Shown here piece after piece: positions 8,295 to 16,461 of a stretch of 55,153 nucleotides of DNA. The notes beneath the pieces are model-generated. The model saw nothing but the letters and a program-made list of their open reading frames with translations, searched no databases and was not told where the DNA came from. The DNA lies in NCBI RefSeq assembly GCF_937924975.1, contig NZ_CALEYG010000043.1, forward strand, positions 1 to 55,153, in the 5' to 3' direction. Numbering within the stretch: position 1 is the stretch's first letter; every line of letters starts with the position of its first letter. Source of the DNA: an uncultured Stomatobaculum sp. (GTDB lineage Bacteria; Bacillota; Clostridia; Lachnospirales; Lachnospiraceae). The position numbers and the translations under genes are program-made.

Positions 8295-9134
8295 TTACTT
8301 CGTATAGTCGTAGAAACCTCTGCCGGTCTTTCTGCCGAGTCTGCCGCCGCGAACCATCTTGCGAAGTTCCGGATGCGGTCTGTACTTCGTGTCGCCGGTC
8401 TCGCTCTGCAGCACTTCCATGATTGCGAGCACGACATCGAGGCCAATGAGGTCGCCGAGCGCCAGCGGTCCCATCGGGTGGTTCGCGCCGAGCTTCATTG
8501 CCTCATCAATCTTCTCTGCCGGGACATTGTTATCCGCATAGACGCCGATTGCCTCGTTGATCATCGGGATCAGGATGCGGTTCACGACAAAGCCCGCAAA
8601 CTCCTGCATCGGGACAACCGTCTTGCCGATGTCCTCCGCAATCTTCGTGATACGATCCAGATCCTCCTGCGGGGTATCCAGGCCGGAAATCACCTCAACC
8701 AGCTTCATGACCGGAGCCGGGTTGAAGAAGTGCATGCCGGTCACCGGGCGATCCAGGCCCGCACCGATCTCGGTAATCGAGAGCGAGGAGGTGTTGGTCG
8801 CGAACAGGCAGTCCTTCTTGCAGATCTCGGAGAGCTCCTTGAAGGTCTGCTTCTTAATCTGCATGTTCTCGATGGCTGCCTCAATGACCAGATCGCAGTC
8901 CTTGCAGATGTCCTTGGTGCCGGTGTGGATGCAGTTAAGAATCTTGTCCATCTCTTCCTGCGAAAGCTTGCCCTTTGCGACACGTCCCGCGAGACCCTTC
9001 TCGATTCTCTTCTTTCCGCCCTCTGCGAATGCATCTGTCAGATCGCAGAGATAAACTTCATAACCGTCTACCTGCGCAAACGCCTGCGCAATGCCGCCAC
9101 CCATGGTGCCGGCGCCGATGACGCCTACCTTCAT
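8295..9134 (-). CDS. hbd: 3-hydroxybutyryl-CoA dehydrogenase (279 aa)
   Basis: It reduces acetoacetyl-CoA to 3-hydroxybutyryl-CoA. The Rossmann motif VGVIGAGTMGGGIAQ opens the protein. The catalytic His lies in GMHFFNPAPVMKLVEVI (about residues 137-153). VNRILIPMINEA and the NHPMGPLALGDLIGLDV dimer-domain motif follow. Length matches the clostridial enzyme (about 282 aa). The start at MKVGVIG has AGGAGGG upstream. It sits third in the operon, with an AT-rich 133-bp gap upstream and a hairpin-bearing 102-bp gap downstream. Confidence 0.97.
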   Translation of the reverse strand: MKVGVIGAGTMGGGIAQAFAQVDGYEVYLCDLTDAFAEGGKKRIEKGLAGRVAKGKLSQEEMDKILNCIHTGTKDICKDCDLVIEAAIENMQIKKQTFKELSEICKKDCLFATNTSSLSITEIGAGLDRPVTGMHFFNPAPVMKLVEVISGLDTPQEDLDRITKIAEDIGKTVVPMQEFAGFVVNRILIPMINEAIGVYADNNVPAEKIDEAMKLGANHPMGPLALGDLIGLDVVLAIMEVLQSETGDTKYRPHPELRKMVRGGRLGRKTGRGFYDYTK

Positions 9135-9267
9135 GCTGTTCCCTCCTCTGTGCGTTTTGCCGATTCCGGCACAATCTCTCACCATACTACTATAATGTAT
9201 GCACTTTTTCCAGATGAACTTGAAATTTTATTATGTGATTTTCGGATAACCGTTTTTCACAAGTTAC
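9135..9267 (-). promoter_or_regulatory. AT-rich gap between crt and hbd, possible internal promoter
   Basis: The 133-bp interval is much more AT-rich than the operon. It holds TTCATC, a 17-bp spacer and TTATAG on the minus strand, a weak candidate promoter for hbd. A TATAAT also reads on the plus strand at about 9190, but nothing downstream would use it. Confidence 0.35.
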
Positions 9268-9276
9268 TCAACGGTT
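9248..9276 (-). promoter_or_regulatory. Hairpin spanning the crt stop codon
   Basis: AACCGTT and AACGGTT form a 7-bp perfect stem with a 15-nt loop; the upstream arm contains the last codons of crt and its TGA. No T run follows, so it is probably a stability or processing element. Confidence 0.55.
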
Positions 9277-10044
9277 TTGGAAGCTCACGCCCTTCTTCTT
9301 CTCGAGGAAGGCCTGCATCCCCGTCTTCTGATCCTCGGTCGCAAAGCAACTGCCGAAGAGTTTTTCCTCGGTCACAATGGCTTCTTCCATGGGCTGCTCG
9401 AGCCCCTCGTTGATTGCCTTCTTGCAGGCGCGGACCGCAACCGGCGCATTGGCCGCAATCTGTCCCGCGAGTTTCTCGGCCGCCGCCATGAGTTCCTCCG
9501 CCGGATACACCGCATTCACGAGGCCGATGCGAAATGCCTCCGCCGCCTTGATGTTCTTTGCCGTGTAAATGAGCTGCTTCGCCATGCCCGGTCCCACGAG
9601 GCGCGCAAGACGCTGGGTACCGCCGAAGCCCGGGGTAATACCGAGGCCCACTTCCGGCTGGCCGAAGATTGCCTGCTCCGCGCAAATCCGGAAGTCACAG
9701 CTCATCGCGAGCTCACAGCCGCCGCCGAGCGCAAAGCCGTTGACTGCCGCAATGACCGGCAGCGGGAAGGTCTCGATCATGCGGAAGATGTCGTTGCCCT
9801 TCTTGCCGAAAGCCTCGCCACCCTGTGCGTCCATGCCGGACATCGCCGCGATATCCGCGCCCGCGACAAAGGACTTTTCTCCGGCACCCGTCACGATCAC
9901 GCAGCGCACGGTCTCCGTGTCAATCCCCTCAAAGGTTGCCTTTAAGTCATCCAGCACCTCCGCATTCAGCGCATTCAGCGCCTTCTCGCGGTCAATGGTC
10001 ACAACGGCGACAGCGCCCTTGGTCTCATACTTTACATATCCCAT
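9268..10044 (-). CDS. crt: 3-hydroxybutyryl-CoA dehydratase, crotonase (258 aa)
   Basis: It dehydrates 3-hydroxybutyryl-CoA to crotonyl-CoA. The crotonase oxyanion-hole segments are clear: SFVAGADIAAMSGMDAQGG and NGFALGGGCELAMSCD, then QPEVGLGITPGFGGTQRL, which carries the family's catalytic Glu residues. Length (258 aa) matches bacterial Crt. The start at MGYVKYETKGAVAV has GAGGAGGCG upstream. It is second in the operon after thl, separated by a hairpin-bearing 65-bp gap, and ends inside another hairpin. Confidence 0.96.
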   Translation of the reverse strand: MGYVKYETKGAVAVVTIDREKALNALNAEVLDDLKATFEGIDTETVRCVIVTGAGEKSFVAGADIAAMSGMDAQGGEAFGKKGNDIFRMIETFPLPVIAAVNGFALGGGCELAMSCDFRICAEQAIFGQPEVGLGITPGFGGTQRLARLVGPGMAKQLIYTAKNIKAAEAFRIGLVNAVYPAEELMAAAEKLAGQIAANAPVAVRACKKAINEGLEQPMEEAIVTEEKLFGSCFATEDQKTGMQAFLEKKKGVSFQNR

Positions 10045-10072
10045 TTGTCTCGCCTCCTCGGAAAAATCAACC

Positions 10073-10100
10073 GAGGGTCTCCGCGCATGCGAAGACCCTC
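10073..10100 (-). promoter_or_regulatory. Hairpin between thl and crt
   Basis: GAGGGTCT and AGACCCTC form an 8-bp stem around a 12-nt loop, 10 bp past the thl stop. The minus-strand tail GGTTGATTTTTCC is only partly T-rich, so partial termination or an mRNA-processing role are both possible. Confidence 0.6.
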
Positions 10101-10109
10101 CGATCACTC

Positions 10110-11294
10110 TTAGTTGTACTGCTCAACAATCGTTGCGCAGCCCTGTCCGCCGCCGATGCAGAGCGTAGCAAGACCTCTCTTGGCATTCTTATGCTTCATC
10201 GCATAGAGCAACGTCACGAGAATGCGGCAACCGGAAGCGCCGATCGGGTGGCCGAGTGCAATCGCACCGCCGTTTACATTGACCTTGGACATGTCGAACT
10301 TCAGATCGCCCGCGACCGCAACCGACTGCGCCGCAAATGCCTCGTTCGACTCGATCAGGTCAAGATCCTGCACGCCGAGGCCGGTCTTCTTGAAGAGTCT
10401 CGTGGAAGCCTCCACCGGGCCGACACCCATGATAGCCGGATCCACACCGCCGAGTGCGCCGCCGATCCAGACTGCCATCGGCTTCACACCGAGTTCCTTC
10501 GCCTTCTCCTCGCTCATCACGACCACCGCCGCAGCGCCGTCGTTGATACCGGAGGAGTTACCTGCGGTCACAATGCCGTCCTTCTTGAATGCCGGCTTCA
10601 GCTTGGAAAGGGACTCTGCCGTGGTTCCCTCTCTCGGGCCCTCATCCTTGTTGAAGACAACCGTGCCCTTCTTGGACTTCACCTCAACCGGGACAATCTC
10701 CTCGTCGAATGCGCCGCTCGCCTGTGCCGCGACAGCCTTCTGCTGACTATTTGCCGCAAACTCATCGAGCTGCTCTCTCGTGATGCCGTACTTCTCGGCA
10801 ACATTCTCCGCCGTAATACCCATGTGATAGTCGTTGAACGCATCCCAGAGGCCGTCGTTGACCATCGTGTCAATCATGGTCGCATTGTTCATGCGATAGC
10901 CGAAACGCGCCTTGGTCAGCGCATACGGTGCCATTGACATATTCTCCATACCGCCTGCGACGACGATGTCCGCATCGCCCGCCTCAATCATCTGCGCCGC
11001 CATGTTGACGCAGTTCAGACCGGAACCGCAGACAATGTTCACCGTGACTGCCGTGGACGTGTAGGGAAGACCTGCCTTCAGTGCTGCCTGACGCGCCGGG
11101 TTCTGACCCAGAGCCGCCTGCAGTACGTTACCCATGTAGACATGATCCACCTGCTCCGGCTTCACGCCTGCTCTCTGCAGAGCCTCCTTGATGACCAGTG
11201 CGCCGAGCTCCACTGCCGGCGTGGTGCTGAGGCCGCCGCCCATCTTACCGATTGCGGTGCGGCATGCGCCTGCAAGAACAATTTTCTTCGACAT
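10110..11294 (-). CDS. thlA: Acetyl-CoA C-acetyltransferase, thiolase (394 aa)
   Basis: It condenses two acetyl-CoA to acetoacetyl-CoA, the entry step to butyrate. The nucleophilic Cys is at 89 (TVNIVCGSGLNCVN), the catalytic His in GGAIALGHPIGASG (about 349), and the second Cys at 379 in CIGGGQGCA. Length 394 aa is usual for ThlA. AGGAGGAACAG lies directly upstream of the ATG. As the first gene of the operon it is read from a near-consensus promoter about 90 bp upstream, back to back with the but gene. Confidence 0.97.
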   Translation of the reverse strand: MSKKIVLAGACRTAIGKMGGGLSTTPAVELGALVIKEALQRAGVKPEQVDHVYMGNVLQAALGQNPARQAALKAGLPYTSTAVTVNIVCGSGLNCVNMAAQMIEAGDADIVVAGGMENMSMAPYALTKARFGYRMNNATMIDTMVNDGLWDAFNDYHMGITAENVAEKYGITREQLDEFAANSQQKAVAAQASGAFDEEIVPVEVKSKKGTVVFNKDEGPREGTTAESLSKLKPAFKKDGIVTAGNSSGINDGAAAVVVMSEEKAKELGVKPMAVWIGGALGGVDPAIMGVGPVEASTRLFKKTGLGVQDLDLIESNEAFAAQSVAVAGDLKFDMSKVNVNGGAIALGHPIGASGCRILVTLLYAMKHKNAKRGLATLCIGGGQGCATIVEQYN

Positions 11295-11345
11295 ATCCTG
11301 TTCCTCCTTCGCTGTGCGATATATGCTATCGAACTTGTCTCAACT

Positions 11346-11365
11346 GTGAGAATGCATACTCTCAC
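11346..11365 (-). promoter_or_regulatory. Inverted repeat in the thl leader
   Basis: GTGAGA and TCTCAC are separated by 8 bp (ATGCATAC), about 12-31 bases after the predicted transcription start. It could be an operator or a small leader hairpin. Confidence 0.4.
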
Positions 11366-11383
11366 TCACTAAGACCTATGGCA

Positions 11384-11413
11384 ATAATAGCGCAAAAAGA
11401 AGCTTTTTGTCAA
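11384..11413 (-). promoter_or_regulatory. Promoter of the butyrate operon
   Basis: TTGACA (11408-11413, minus strand), an 18-bp spacer and TATTAT (11384-11389). This is a near-consensus sigma-A promoter; the predicted start near 11377 gives a leader of about 80 nt before thl. Confidence 0.75.
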
Positions 11414-11568
11414 ATCGGACTGTACTTTTTCACGGAGTTTCTCCGCGCCCCGCGCGGCGTTTTCCGGCTATTCTTGCGCTTTTTCTCGCGCTTCTTGCGG
11501 CCTTCGTCTGCTTCATCTTGCGCACTTTATGGCTTTTTTTGCGTTTCTTCGCCCGGACTGCTTCTGCG

Positions 11569-11597
11569 TTGAAAAGGCGGCGGCGGAATGTTACACT
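11569..11597 (+). promoter_or_regulatory. Promoter of but
   Basis: TTGAAA (11569-11574), a 17-bp GC-rich spacer and TACACT (11592-11597). Predicted start near 11604 gives a leader of about 57 nt. Confidence 0.65.
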
Positions 11598-11660
11598 AGG
11601 ACTTAGAATTTATTCATACTGCTGAAACTGCGCGGAATAAAAGCGCAACGGGAGGTCAAA

Positions 11661-13007
11661 ATGAACATGCACGAAGAATACAAACAAAAACTGGTGAGCG
11701 CCGAACAGGCTGCCGCCCTCGTTCGGTCCGGTGACTGGATTGACTACGGCTGGTGTGTCGGCACGCCGGTCGCCATTGACAAGGCGCTCGCACGCCGCAT
11801 GCCGGAACTCTGCGATGTCAAGATTCGCGGCGGCGTCCTGGTACGGAAGCCCGCGATCTTTGAGATTGAGAATCCGGCCGAGCACTTCTGCTGGAACTCC
11901 TGGCACCTCGGCGGCTGGGAGAGAAAAGCGGTCTCGGAGGGCTTCGGCTTCTTTAACCCGATGCGCTATGCGGAACTCCCGCGCTTCTACCGCGAGGACA
12001 ACATCGAGAAGCCTGCGGTCGCCTTTTTGCAGGTCGCCCCGATGGACGAGCATGGCTACTTTAACTTCGGCCCGCAGGCTTCCCACCTCGCGGCAATGTG
12101 CGCTTCCGCAGGTAAAGTCGTGGTCGAGGTCAACAAAAACCAGCCGGTGTGTCTCGGCGGCTACCAGAACGCGATTCATATCTCTGATGTCGACTATATT
12201 GTAGAGGGCGAGAACGACCCCATGCAGGAACTCGGCGCGGGAGCGCCGCCGACCGAGGTGGACCGCGAAGTCGCGCGCCTCATTGTGGAGCAGATTCCAA
12301 ACGGCGCCTGCCTCCAGCTCGGCATCGGCGGCATGCCGAACACCGTGGGCAGCATGATTGCGGCCTCCGACTTAAAGGATCTCGGCGTGCACACCGAGAT
12401 GTATGTCGACGCCTTTGTGGATCTCTATGACGCCGGCAAGATTACAAACCTGAAAAAGCCCTTCGACAAGGGGCGCGAAGTCTATGCCTTCGCGGCGGGC
12501 ACGAAAAAGCTCTACGACCACCTCAACAATAACCCCGGTTGCATGAGCGTACCGGTCGACTATACGAACGATCCCTATGTGATCGGTCAGATCGACAACT
12601 TTATCTCGATCAACAACGCCGTGGATATGGACCTCTTCGGTCAGGTCAACGCGGAGTCCGCAGGGCCGAAGCAGATTTCCGGCACCGGCGGCCAGCTCGA
12701 CTTTGTGCTCGGCGCCTACCTCTCGAAGGGCGGCAAGAGCTTTATCTGCATGAGCTCCTCCTTTGAGACCAAGACCGGCGAGAGAAAGTCCCGCATCCGC
12801 GCAACCCTGACTCCGGGCTCCACGGTCTCCGATCCGAGAAGCGCGATTCACTATCTCGTGACCGAGTACGGTATGGTCAACTTAAAGGGCGTGAGCAACT
12901 GGCAGCGCGCGGAGCGCATCATCTCAATCGCGCATCCGGACTTCCGCGACGAGCTGATTCAGGAAGCGGAGAAGATGCACATCTGGAGAAAGAGCAACAA
13001 GCGCTGA
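11661..13007 (+). CDS. but: Butyryl-CoA:acetate CoA-transferase (448 aa)
   Basis: It moves CoA from butyryl-CoA to acetate, giving butyrate and acetyl-CoA; this is the main terminal step in gut and oral Lachnospiraceae. The family pattern is clear: LQLGIGGMPNTVG (about 218-230), the catalytic Glu at about 246 in GVHTEMYVDAFVDLYDAGK, and FISINNAVDMDLFGQVNAES followed by ISGTGGQLDFVLGAYLS. Length 448 aa fits But (about 445). The closest alternative is 4-hydroxybutyrate CoA-transferase (AbfT), a sister family; the butyrate operon next door favours But. GGGAGG lies 6 nt before the ATG. The gene is divergent from thl, allowing joint control from the shared interval. Confidence 0.93.
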   Translation: MNMHEEYKQKLVSAEQAAALVRSGDWIDYGWCVGTPVAIDKALARRMPELCDVKIRGGVLVRKPAIFEIENPAEHFCWNSWHLGGWERKAVSEGFGFFNPMRYAELPRFYREDNIEKPAVAFLQVAPMDEHGYFNFGPQASHLAAMCASAGKVVVEVNKNQPVCLGGYQNAIHISDVDYIVEGENDPMQELGAGAPPTEVDREVARLIVEQIPNGACLQLGIGGMPNTVGSMIAASDLKDLGVHTEMYVDAFVDLYDAGKITNLKKPFDKGREVYAFAAGTKKLYDHLNNNPGCMSVPVDYTNDPYVIGQIDNFISINNAVDMDLFGQVNAESAGPKQISGTGGQLDFVLGAYLSKGGKSFICMSSSFETKTGERKSRIRATLTPGSTVSDPRSAIHYLVTEYGMVNLKGVSNWQRAERIISIAHPDFRDELIQEAEKMHIWRKSNKR

Positions 13008-13078
13008 GTTAGCGCTGTGGAAGCACTTGGGATGAAAGCTGTCTTCTTTTAACGGTCTCTAAGAGAGGAGGATATATC

Positions 13079-13303
13079 ATGTCGCAGAAACAATTTCGTT
13101 TATTCATTGCCACCCTGCTACTCTGCACAGCAGCGCTGGTCTTTGCAATTCTCTTTCTCGCATCTTATGTCCACTGGGCTGCCACCGTCCAAACCGGGCA
13201 GTGGCTGAATGCTCCTGCTATATTCCCAAGTTTTGTCTTTGTAATCCCGGGCACGCTCTTACTGTTTGCCTTTATCAACTTTTACATGACAACAAAGCCT
13301 TGA
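13079..13303 (+). CDS. Small two-segment membrane protein (74 aa)
   Basis: A GAGAGGAGG site sits 7 nt before the ATG, and a strong terminator follows 40 bp downstream, both supporting a real gene. Two hydrophobic helices (about 8-30 and 48-68) are joined by a polar loop; the ends are short (MSQKQFR and TTKP). No recognised family. It lies 71 bp after but on the same strand with no terminator between, so it may share the but transcript. Confidence 0.7.
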   Translation: MSQKQFRLFIATLLLCTAALVFAILFLASYVHWAATVQTGQWLNAPAIFPSFVFVIPGTLLLFAFINFYMTTKP

Positions 13304-13342
13304 GTTTTTCACTGTTTCCTGTGTGCGTCATGTGTGTATAAC

Positions 13343-13382
13343 AAAAAGAAGCTACCGCAAGTTATTTGCGGTAGCTTCTTTT
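13343..13382. terminator. Bidirectional terminator between the small membrane gene and the suf operon
   Basis: AAAGAAGCTACCGCAA and TTGCGGTAGCTTCTTT form a 16-bp stem with a loop of only a few bases; there is a T run on both strands. It serves the plus-strand genes and the minus-strand suf operon. Confidence 0.9.
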
Positions 13383-13393
13383 AGATAGCTGAC

Positions 13394-13624
13394 TTATTTC
13401 ATCTTCTTCAATTCTTCGAGCAACTCCAAGTCTTCTTTCCGGATCCGCATATTGGTGCTCACGGTCTCCTCGCCCGGCTTGGTGACGCTGAGTTCCAGTA
13501 TCGTGTCCTCGGTCAGACCGCCCGCAAACTGTGTGCGAAAAAAGGCGCTGACTTTCGGGTGGTTCTTTTGGAATTTCTGGTTCATGCCGAAAAGCTTCAT
13601 GAGCTGCAGGGGATTCAGTCCCAT
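13394..13624 (-). CDS. Small unknown protein at the end of the suf operon (76 aa)
   Basis: The ATG follows the sufU stop codon directly. The protein has an amphipathic N-terminal helix (PLQLMKLFGMNQKFQKNHP), a beta-rich middle (DTILELSVTKPG) and a C-terminal charged helix (LELLEELKKMK). No Cys, membrane segment or known motif. It is inside the operon, before the shared terminator, so it is co-transcribed with suf. A role in Fe-S assembly is only suggested by position. Confidence 0.7.
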   Translation of the reverse strand: MGLNPLQLMKLFGMNQKFQKNHPKVSAFFRTQFAGGLTEDTILELSVTKPGEETVSTNMRIRKEDLELLEELKKMK

Positions 13625-14077
13625 TTACTTGTCCTCGGTTGTGACCGGCTCTGCATTGCCGTTCAGCATCTCTTCCATGGTGTGCCAGCCGAGCACCGCG
13701 CACTTGACGCGCGCCGGCATGTGCGCAATGTCCTTCAGGATGCCTGCCTCTTCAAGTTCTTCGCGCTCTTCCTCGGTGATATTGCCCTTGATCATGCGGA
13801 AAAAAATGTCGGCGAGGCGCTTTGCCTCCGCCTCAGTCTTGCCGATCACAAGGTCCAGCATCATATCCGCCGAAGCCTGGGAGACCGCGCAGCCGTCACC
13901 GGTGAAACCGCCGTCCCGAATCACGCCGTCAACGACCTTGAGCTTTAAGATGATGTCGTCGCCGCAGCTCGGGTTCACTCCCTCGAGGACCAGGTTCGCA
14001 TCCGGGATGTCATGCTTATTGCCCGGATGGAGATTATGGTCGGTCAGAATTTCATTGTAAAAAGTCTTTTCGTTCAT
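13625..14077 (-). CDS. sufU: Fe-S assembly protein SufU (150 aa)
   Basis: SufU is the zinc-dependent sulfur acceptor that takes persulfide from SufS. The three ligand Cys are in NPSCGDDI, GDGCAVSQAS and VKCAVLGW, with Asp at the usual place in the first motif. The 20-residue insertion that separates SufU from IscU (around EAEAKRLADIFFRMIKG) is present. The chosen ATG has AGGAG 5 nt upstream, overlapping the sufS stop region. Typical length is about 145-150 aa. Confidence 0.95.
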   Translation of the reverse strand: MNEKTFYNEILTDHNLHPGNKHDIPDANLVLEGVNPSCGDDIILKLKVVDGVIRDGGFTGDGCAVSQASADMMLDLVIGKTEAEAKRLADIFFRMIKGNITEEEREELEEAGILKDIAHMPARVKCAVLGWHTMEEMLNGNAEPVTTEDK

Positions 14078-14079
14078 GG

Positions 14080-15321
14080 TCACTCCTGATAGCCCATCTC
14101 GCGGCGCACCTTGCGGAGACTCTCTGCCAGACGGTCCAATTCCTCCTCGGTGTTATAGAAAGCAAAACTTGCGCGCGTCGTGGACGGTGTCTTCATAAAC
14201 TGCATGAGCGGCTGTGCGCAGTGATGTCCCGCGCGGATATTCACCTTGTCGGCGTCGAGAATTGCCGCAATGTCGTGCGGGTGTACACCCTCAATCGTAA
14301 AGGTGAAAATGCCGTGGTGTTCCTCGCCGCCCTTCGGTCCGAGCACTCTGAGGTGCGGAATCGCGGAGAGTTTCTCCATCGCGAGACAGCTGAGGTGCGC
14401 TTCGCGCTCCAGAATCGTGTCCCAGCCAAGCTGCTTGTAGTAGTCGATTGCCGCACGGAGACCGACCGCACCGCCCACATTGACGGTGCCCGCCTCAAAT
14501 TTGTGCGGGAGCTCCGCCCAGGTCGCCTTCTCGCGGCTCACATATTCGATCATCTCGCCGCCGAACAGGAAGGGCGGCATGGCGAGCAGAAGATCCCGCT
14601 TGCCGTAGAGAACGCCGATGCCCATGGGGGCGAGCATCTTGTGGCCGGAAAACGCGAGAAAATCCACATCGAGGTCGACCACATCGACCGGAATGTGCGG
14701 CACGGACTGTGCGCCGTCCAGAACGAACAGGCTGCCGTTCTCGTGCGCAAGGCGCGCAAAGGTCTTCACATCGTTTTTGACGCCGAGCACATTCGAGATG
14801 TGCGTCATCGAGACGAGTTTCGTCTTCGGACTCAGCATACGGCGGAACTGCTCTTCGGAAATATAACCCTCTTCGTCCGGCTCGAGGAACTTTAAAACCG
14901 CGCCCTTACGCGCCGCCGCCTGCTGCCAGGGAATCAGGTTCGAGTGATGCTCCATCACGGTGATCAGGATCTCATCGCCCTCGCCGAGAAAGGCCTCCGT
15001 CGCAGCGTAGGCGAGCAGGTTCAGACTCTCGGTCGCATTCCGCGTGAAGATGATCTCCTCATGGCTCGCCGCATGAATAAATTCACGGACCGCCTCCCGC
15101 GCATCCTCATAGGCCTCGGTCGCCTTGACCGAGAGCTCGTAGAGGCCGCGCAGCGGATTCGCATTTTCCTCAAGGTAATAGTGCTGCATCGCGCGGAGCA
15201 CGCTCTCCGGCTTCTGCGTCGTCGCAGAGTTGTCGAGGTAGGCAATCTCCGGATGTGCATGAATCAGCGGAAAATCCTTGCGGATTTTCGCGTCTATCGC
15301 TCTTCTCTCTTCACTCGTCAT
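14080..15321 (-). CDS. sufS: Cysteine desulfurase SufS (413 aa)
   Basis: A PLP-dependent enzyme that draws sulfur from cysteine. YLDNSATTQKPESV at the N-terminus, the THISNVLG and DGAQSVPH cofactor strands, the PLP Lys in FLAFSGHKMLAPMGIGVLYG, and the active Cys in RAGHHCAQPLM near the C-terminus are all present. Group II (SufS/CsdB) by length and motif. Its ATG overlaps the sufD stop by 4 bp (ATGA). Confidence 0.97.
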   Translation of the reverse strand: MTSEERRAIDAKIRKDFPLIHAHPEIAYLDNSATTQKPESVLRAMQHYYLEENANPLRGLYELSVKATEAYEDAREAVREFIHAASHEEIIFTRNATESLNLLAYAATEAFLGEGDEILITVMEHHSNLIPWQQAAARKGAVLKFLEPDEEGYISEEQFRRMLSPKTKLVSMTHISNVLGVKNDVKTFARLAHENGSLFVLDGAQSVPHIPVDVVDLDVDFLAFSGHKMLAPMGIGVLYGKRDLLLAMPPFLFGGEMIEYVSREKATWAELPHKFEAGTVNVGGAVGLRAAIDYYKQLGWDTILEREAHLSCLAMEKLSAIPHLRVLGPKGGEEHHGIFTFTIEGVHPHDIAAILDADKVNIRAGHHCAQPLMQFMKTPSTTRASFAFYNTEEELDRLAESLRKVRREMGYQE

Positions 15322-16451
15322 CGCTCTTCCCGCTCCTCTTCCTCATCGAGCTCCAGCAAGTCATGGCGCGTCTTTGCGTCCGGAATTTTCCGCACAATCG
15401 CGTCGATTCTCGCCTTCGCCATCATCTCGTAAACATCATCCTTCTGCATACCGCGGGACTCCATGTAAAAGAGCAGGTCCTCGTCAAGACGGCCTATCGT
15501 CGCGCCGTGGTTGCCGACCACATCGTCCTCGCTGCAGAGAATAATCGGCAGCGAGCGGTTCTCGACGGTCTCGTCCATGAGGAGCACGTCCTCGGTCTCG
15601 TTGCCCTCGCTGCCGGAGCAGCCCTTCCGGAGGTCAATGCTGTCGCGGAACACTTTTTTCGCGTGACCGCGCAGGATGCCCTTACCGTGAATCTCCGCAC
15701 CGGTCTTTTTGCCGGTGTGAATGCTCTCATAATTCAGGTCGTAACGCGCGCGGTCCTCCCCGACATAGCCGACATCCACCGCGAGTTGCGAACGGTCACC
15801 GTCCATTGCGGCGCTGAAGCCCTGGTACACATGCTTGCCAGAGAGCACCAGGTGAATCACACGGAGCTCGGCATCCTTCGCGCAGACCGCGCCGACATCG
15901 TTCAAAAAGGTGTAGCCGCTGCCCGGGCGCACAATCTGCACCAGTGTGAGCTTTGCGCCCTCGCCGAGCGTAATTCTGGTCTGAACGCCCGCAAGACCCT
16001 TTGCGTCTTCTTCCGAGCGATAGTCCATGACGGCCGTGAGGGAGCTGCTTGCCTCGAGATTCAACTCGACCTCGGCAAACTTGCCCGCCTGCGCCGGTGC
16101 GTTATTGGTCTTTGCGCTCTTCAGGGCGATGCGTCCCTTCGGGTCGTACTCTTCGCCCTCATCCGGCAGTTTGAACGAGAGGCGGAGTGCATCCCGCTCC
16201 GCAATCCGCTGTCCCGCCGGAACCGTGCAGATTAACACCGGGAGCTTTGCGGCCGCGAGGGCCTTTCCGAATTCTTCGCCGCCGCCCGTCCGCATCTCAC
16301 GCACCCCGACGCCGTTTAACTTCTCCACGCGCACCCCCTCCGGCAACTCAATCGCCGGGGAGAGGCGCTCCATCGCGGGGAGGTCTAACAGTTCCCCGCC
16401 GTTCATCTTGAGCCAACCGAAAGTCGGGCTCGCCAACGTATTAAATTTCAT
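15318..16451 (-). CDS. sufD: Fe-S assembly scaffold protein SufD (377 aa)
   Basis: It forms the SufBC2D scaffold with SufB and SufC. The SufBD core beta-helix is recognisable by the C-terminal block HGKGILRGHAKKVFRDSIDL, then RSLPIILCSEDDVVGNHGATIGRLDEDLLFYMESRGM, with the conserved HGA-type His. The N-terminal half is divergent, as usual. The start at MKFNTLAS has GGAGGGCG upstream. It is 10 bp after sufB and overlaps sufS by 4 bp. Confidence 0.95.
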   Translation of the reverse strand: MKFNTLASPTFGWLKMNGGELLDLPAMERLSPAIELPEGVRVEKLNGVGVREMRTGGGEEFGKALAAAKLPVLICTVPAGQRIAERDALRLSFKLPDEGEEYDPKGRIALKSAKTNNAPAQAGKFAEVELNLEASSSLTAVMDYRSEEDAKGLAGVQTRITLGEGAKLTLVQIVRPGSGYTFLNDVGAVCAKDAELRVIHLVLSGKHVYQGFSAAMDGDRSQLAVDVGYVGEDRARYDLNYESIHTGKKTGAEIHGKGILRGHAKKVFRDSIDLRKGCSGSEGNETEDVLLMDETVENRSLPIILCSEDDVVGNHGATIGRLDEDLLFYMESRGMQKDDVYEMMAKARIDAIVRKIPDAKTRHDLLELDEEEEREER

Positions 16452-16461
16452 CTCGCCCTCC

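Larger units (their letters stand above)
11295..11660. other. Divergent promoter region between thl and but
   Basis: This 366-bp non-coding interval holds the two promoters listed separately, about 180 bp apart, plus an inverted repeat in the thl leader. The stretch between the promoters (about 11414-11568) is rich in C and T, with blocks of TTTT and CGCGC. I see no gene, repeat array or riboswitch in it. Confidence 0.7.
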
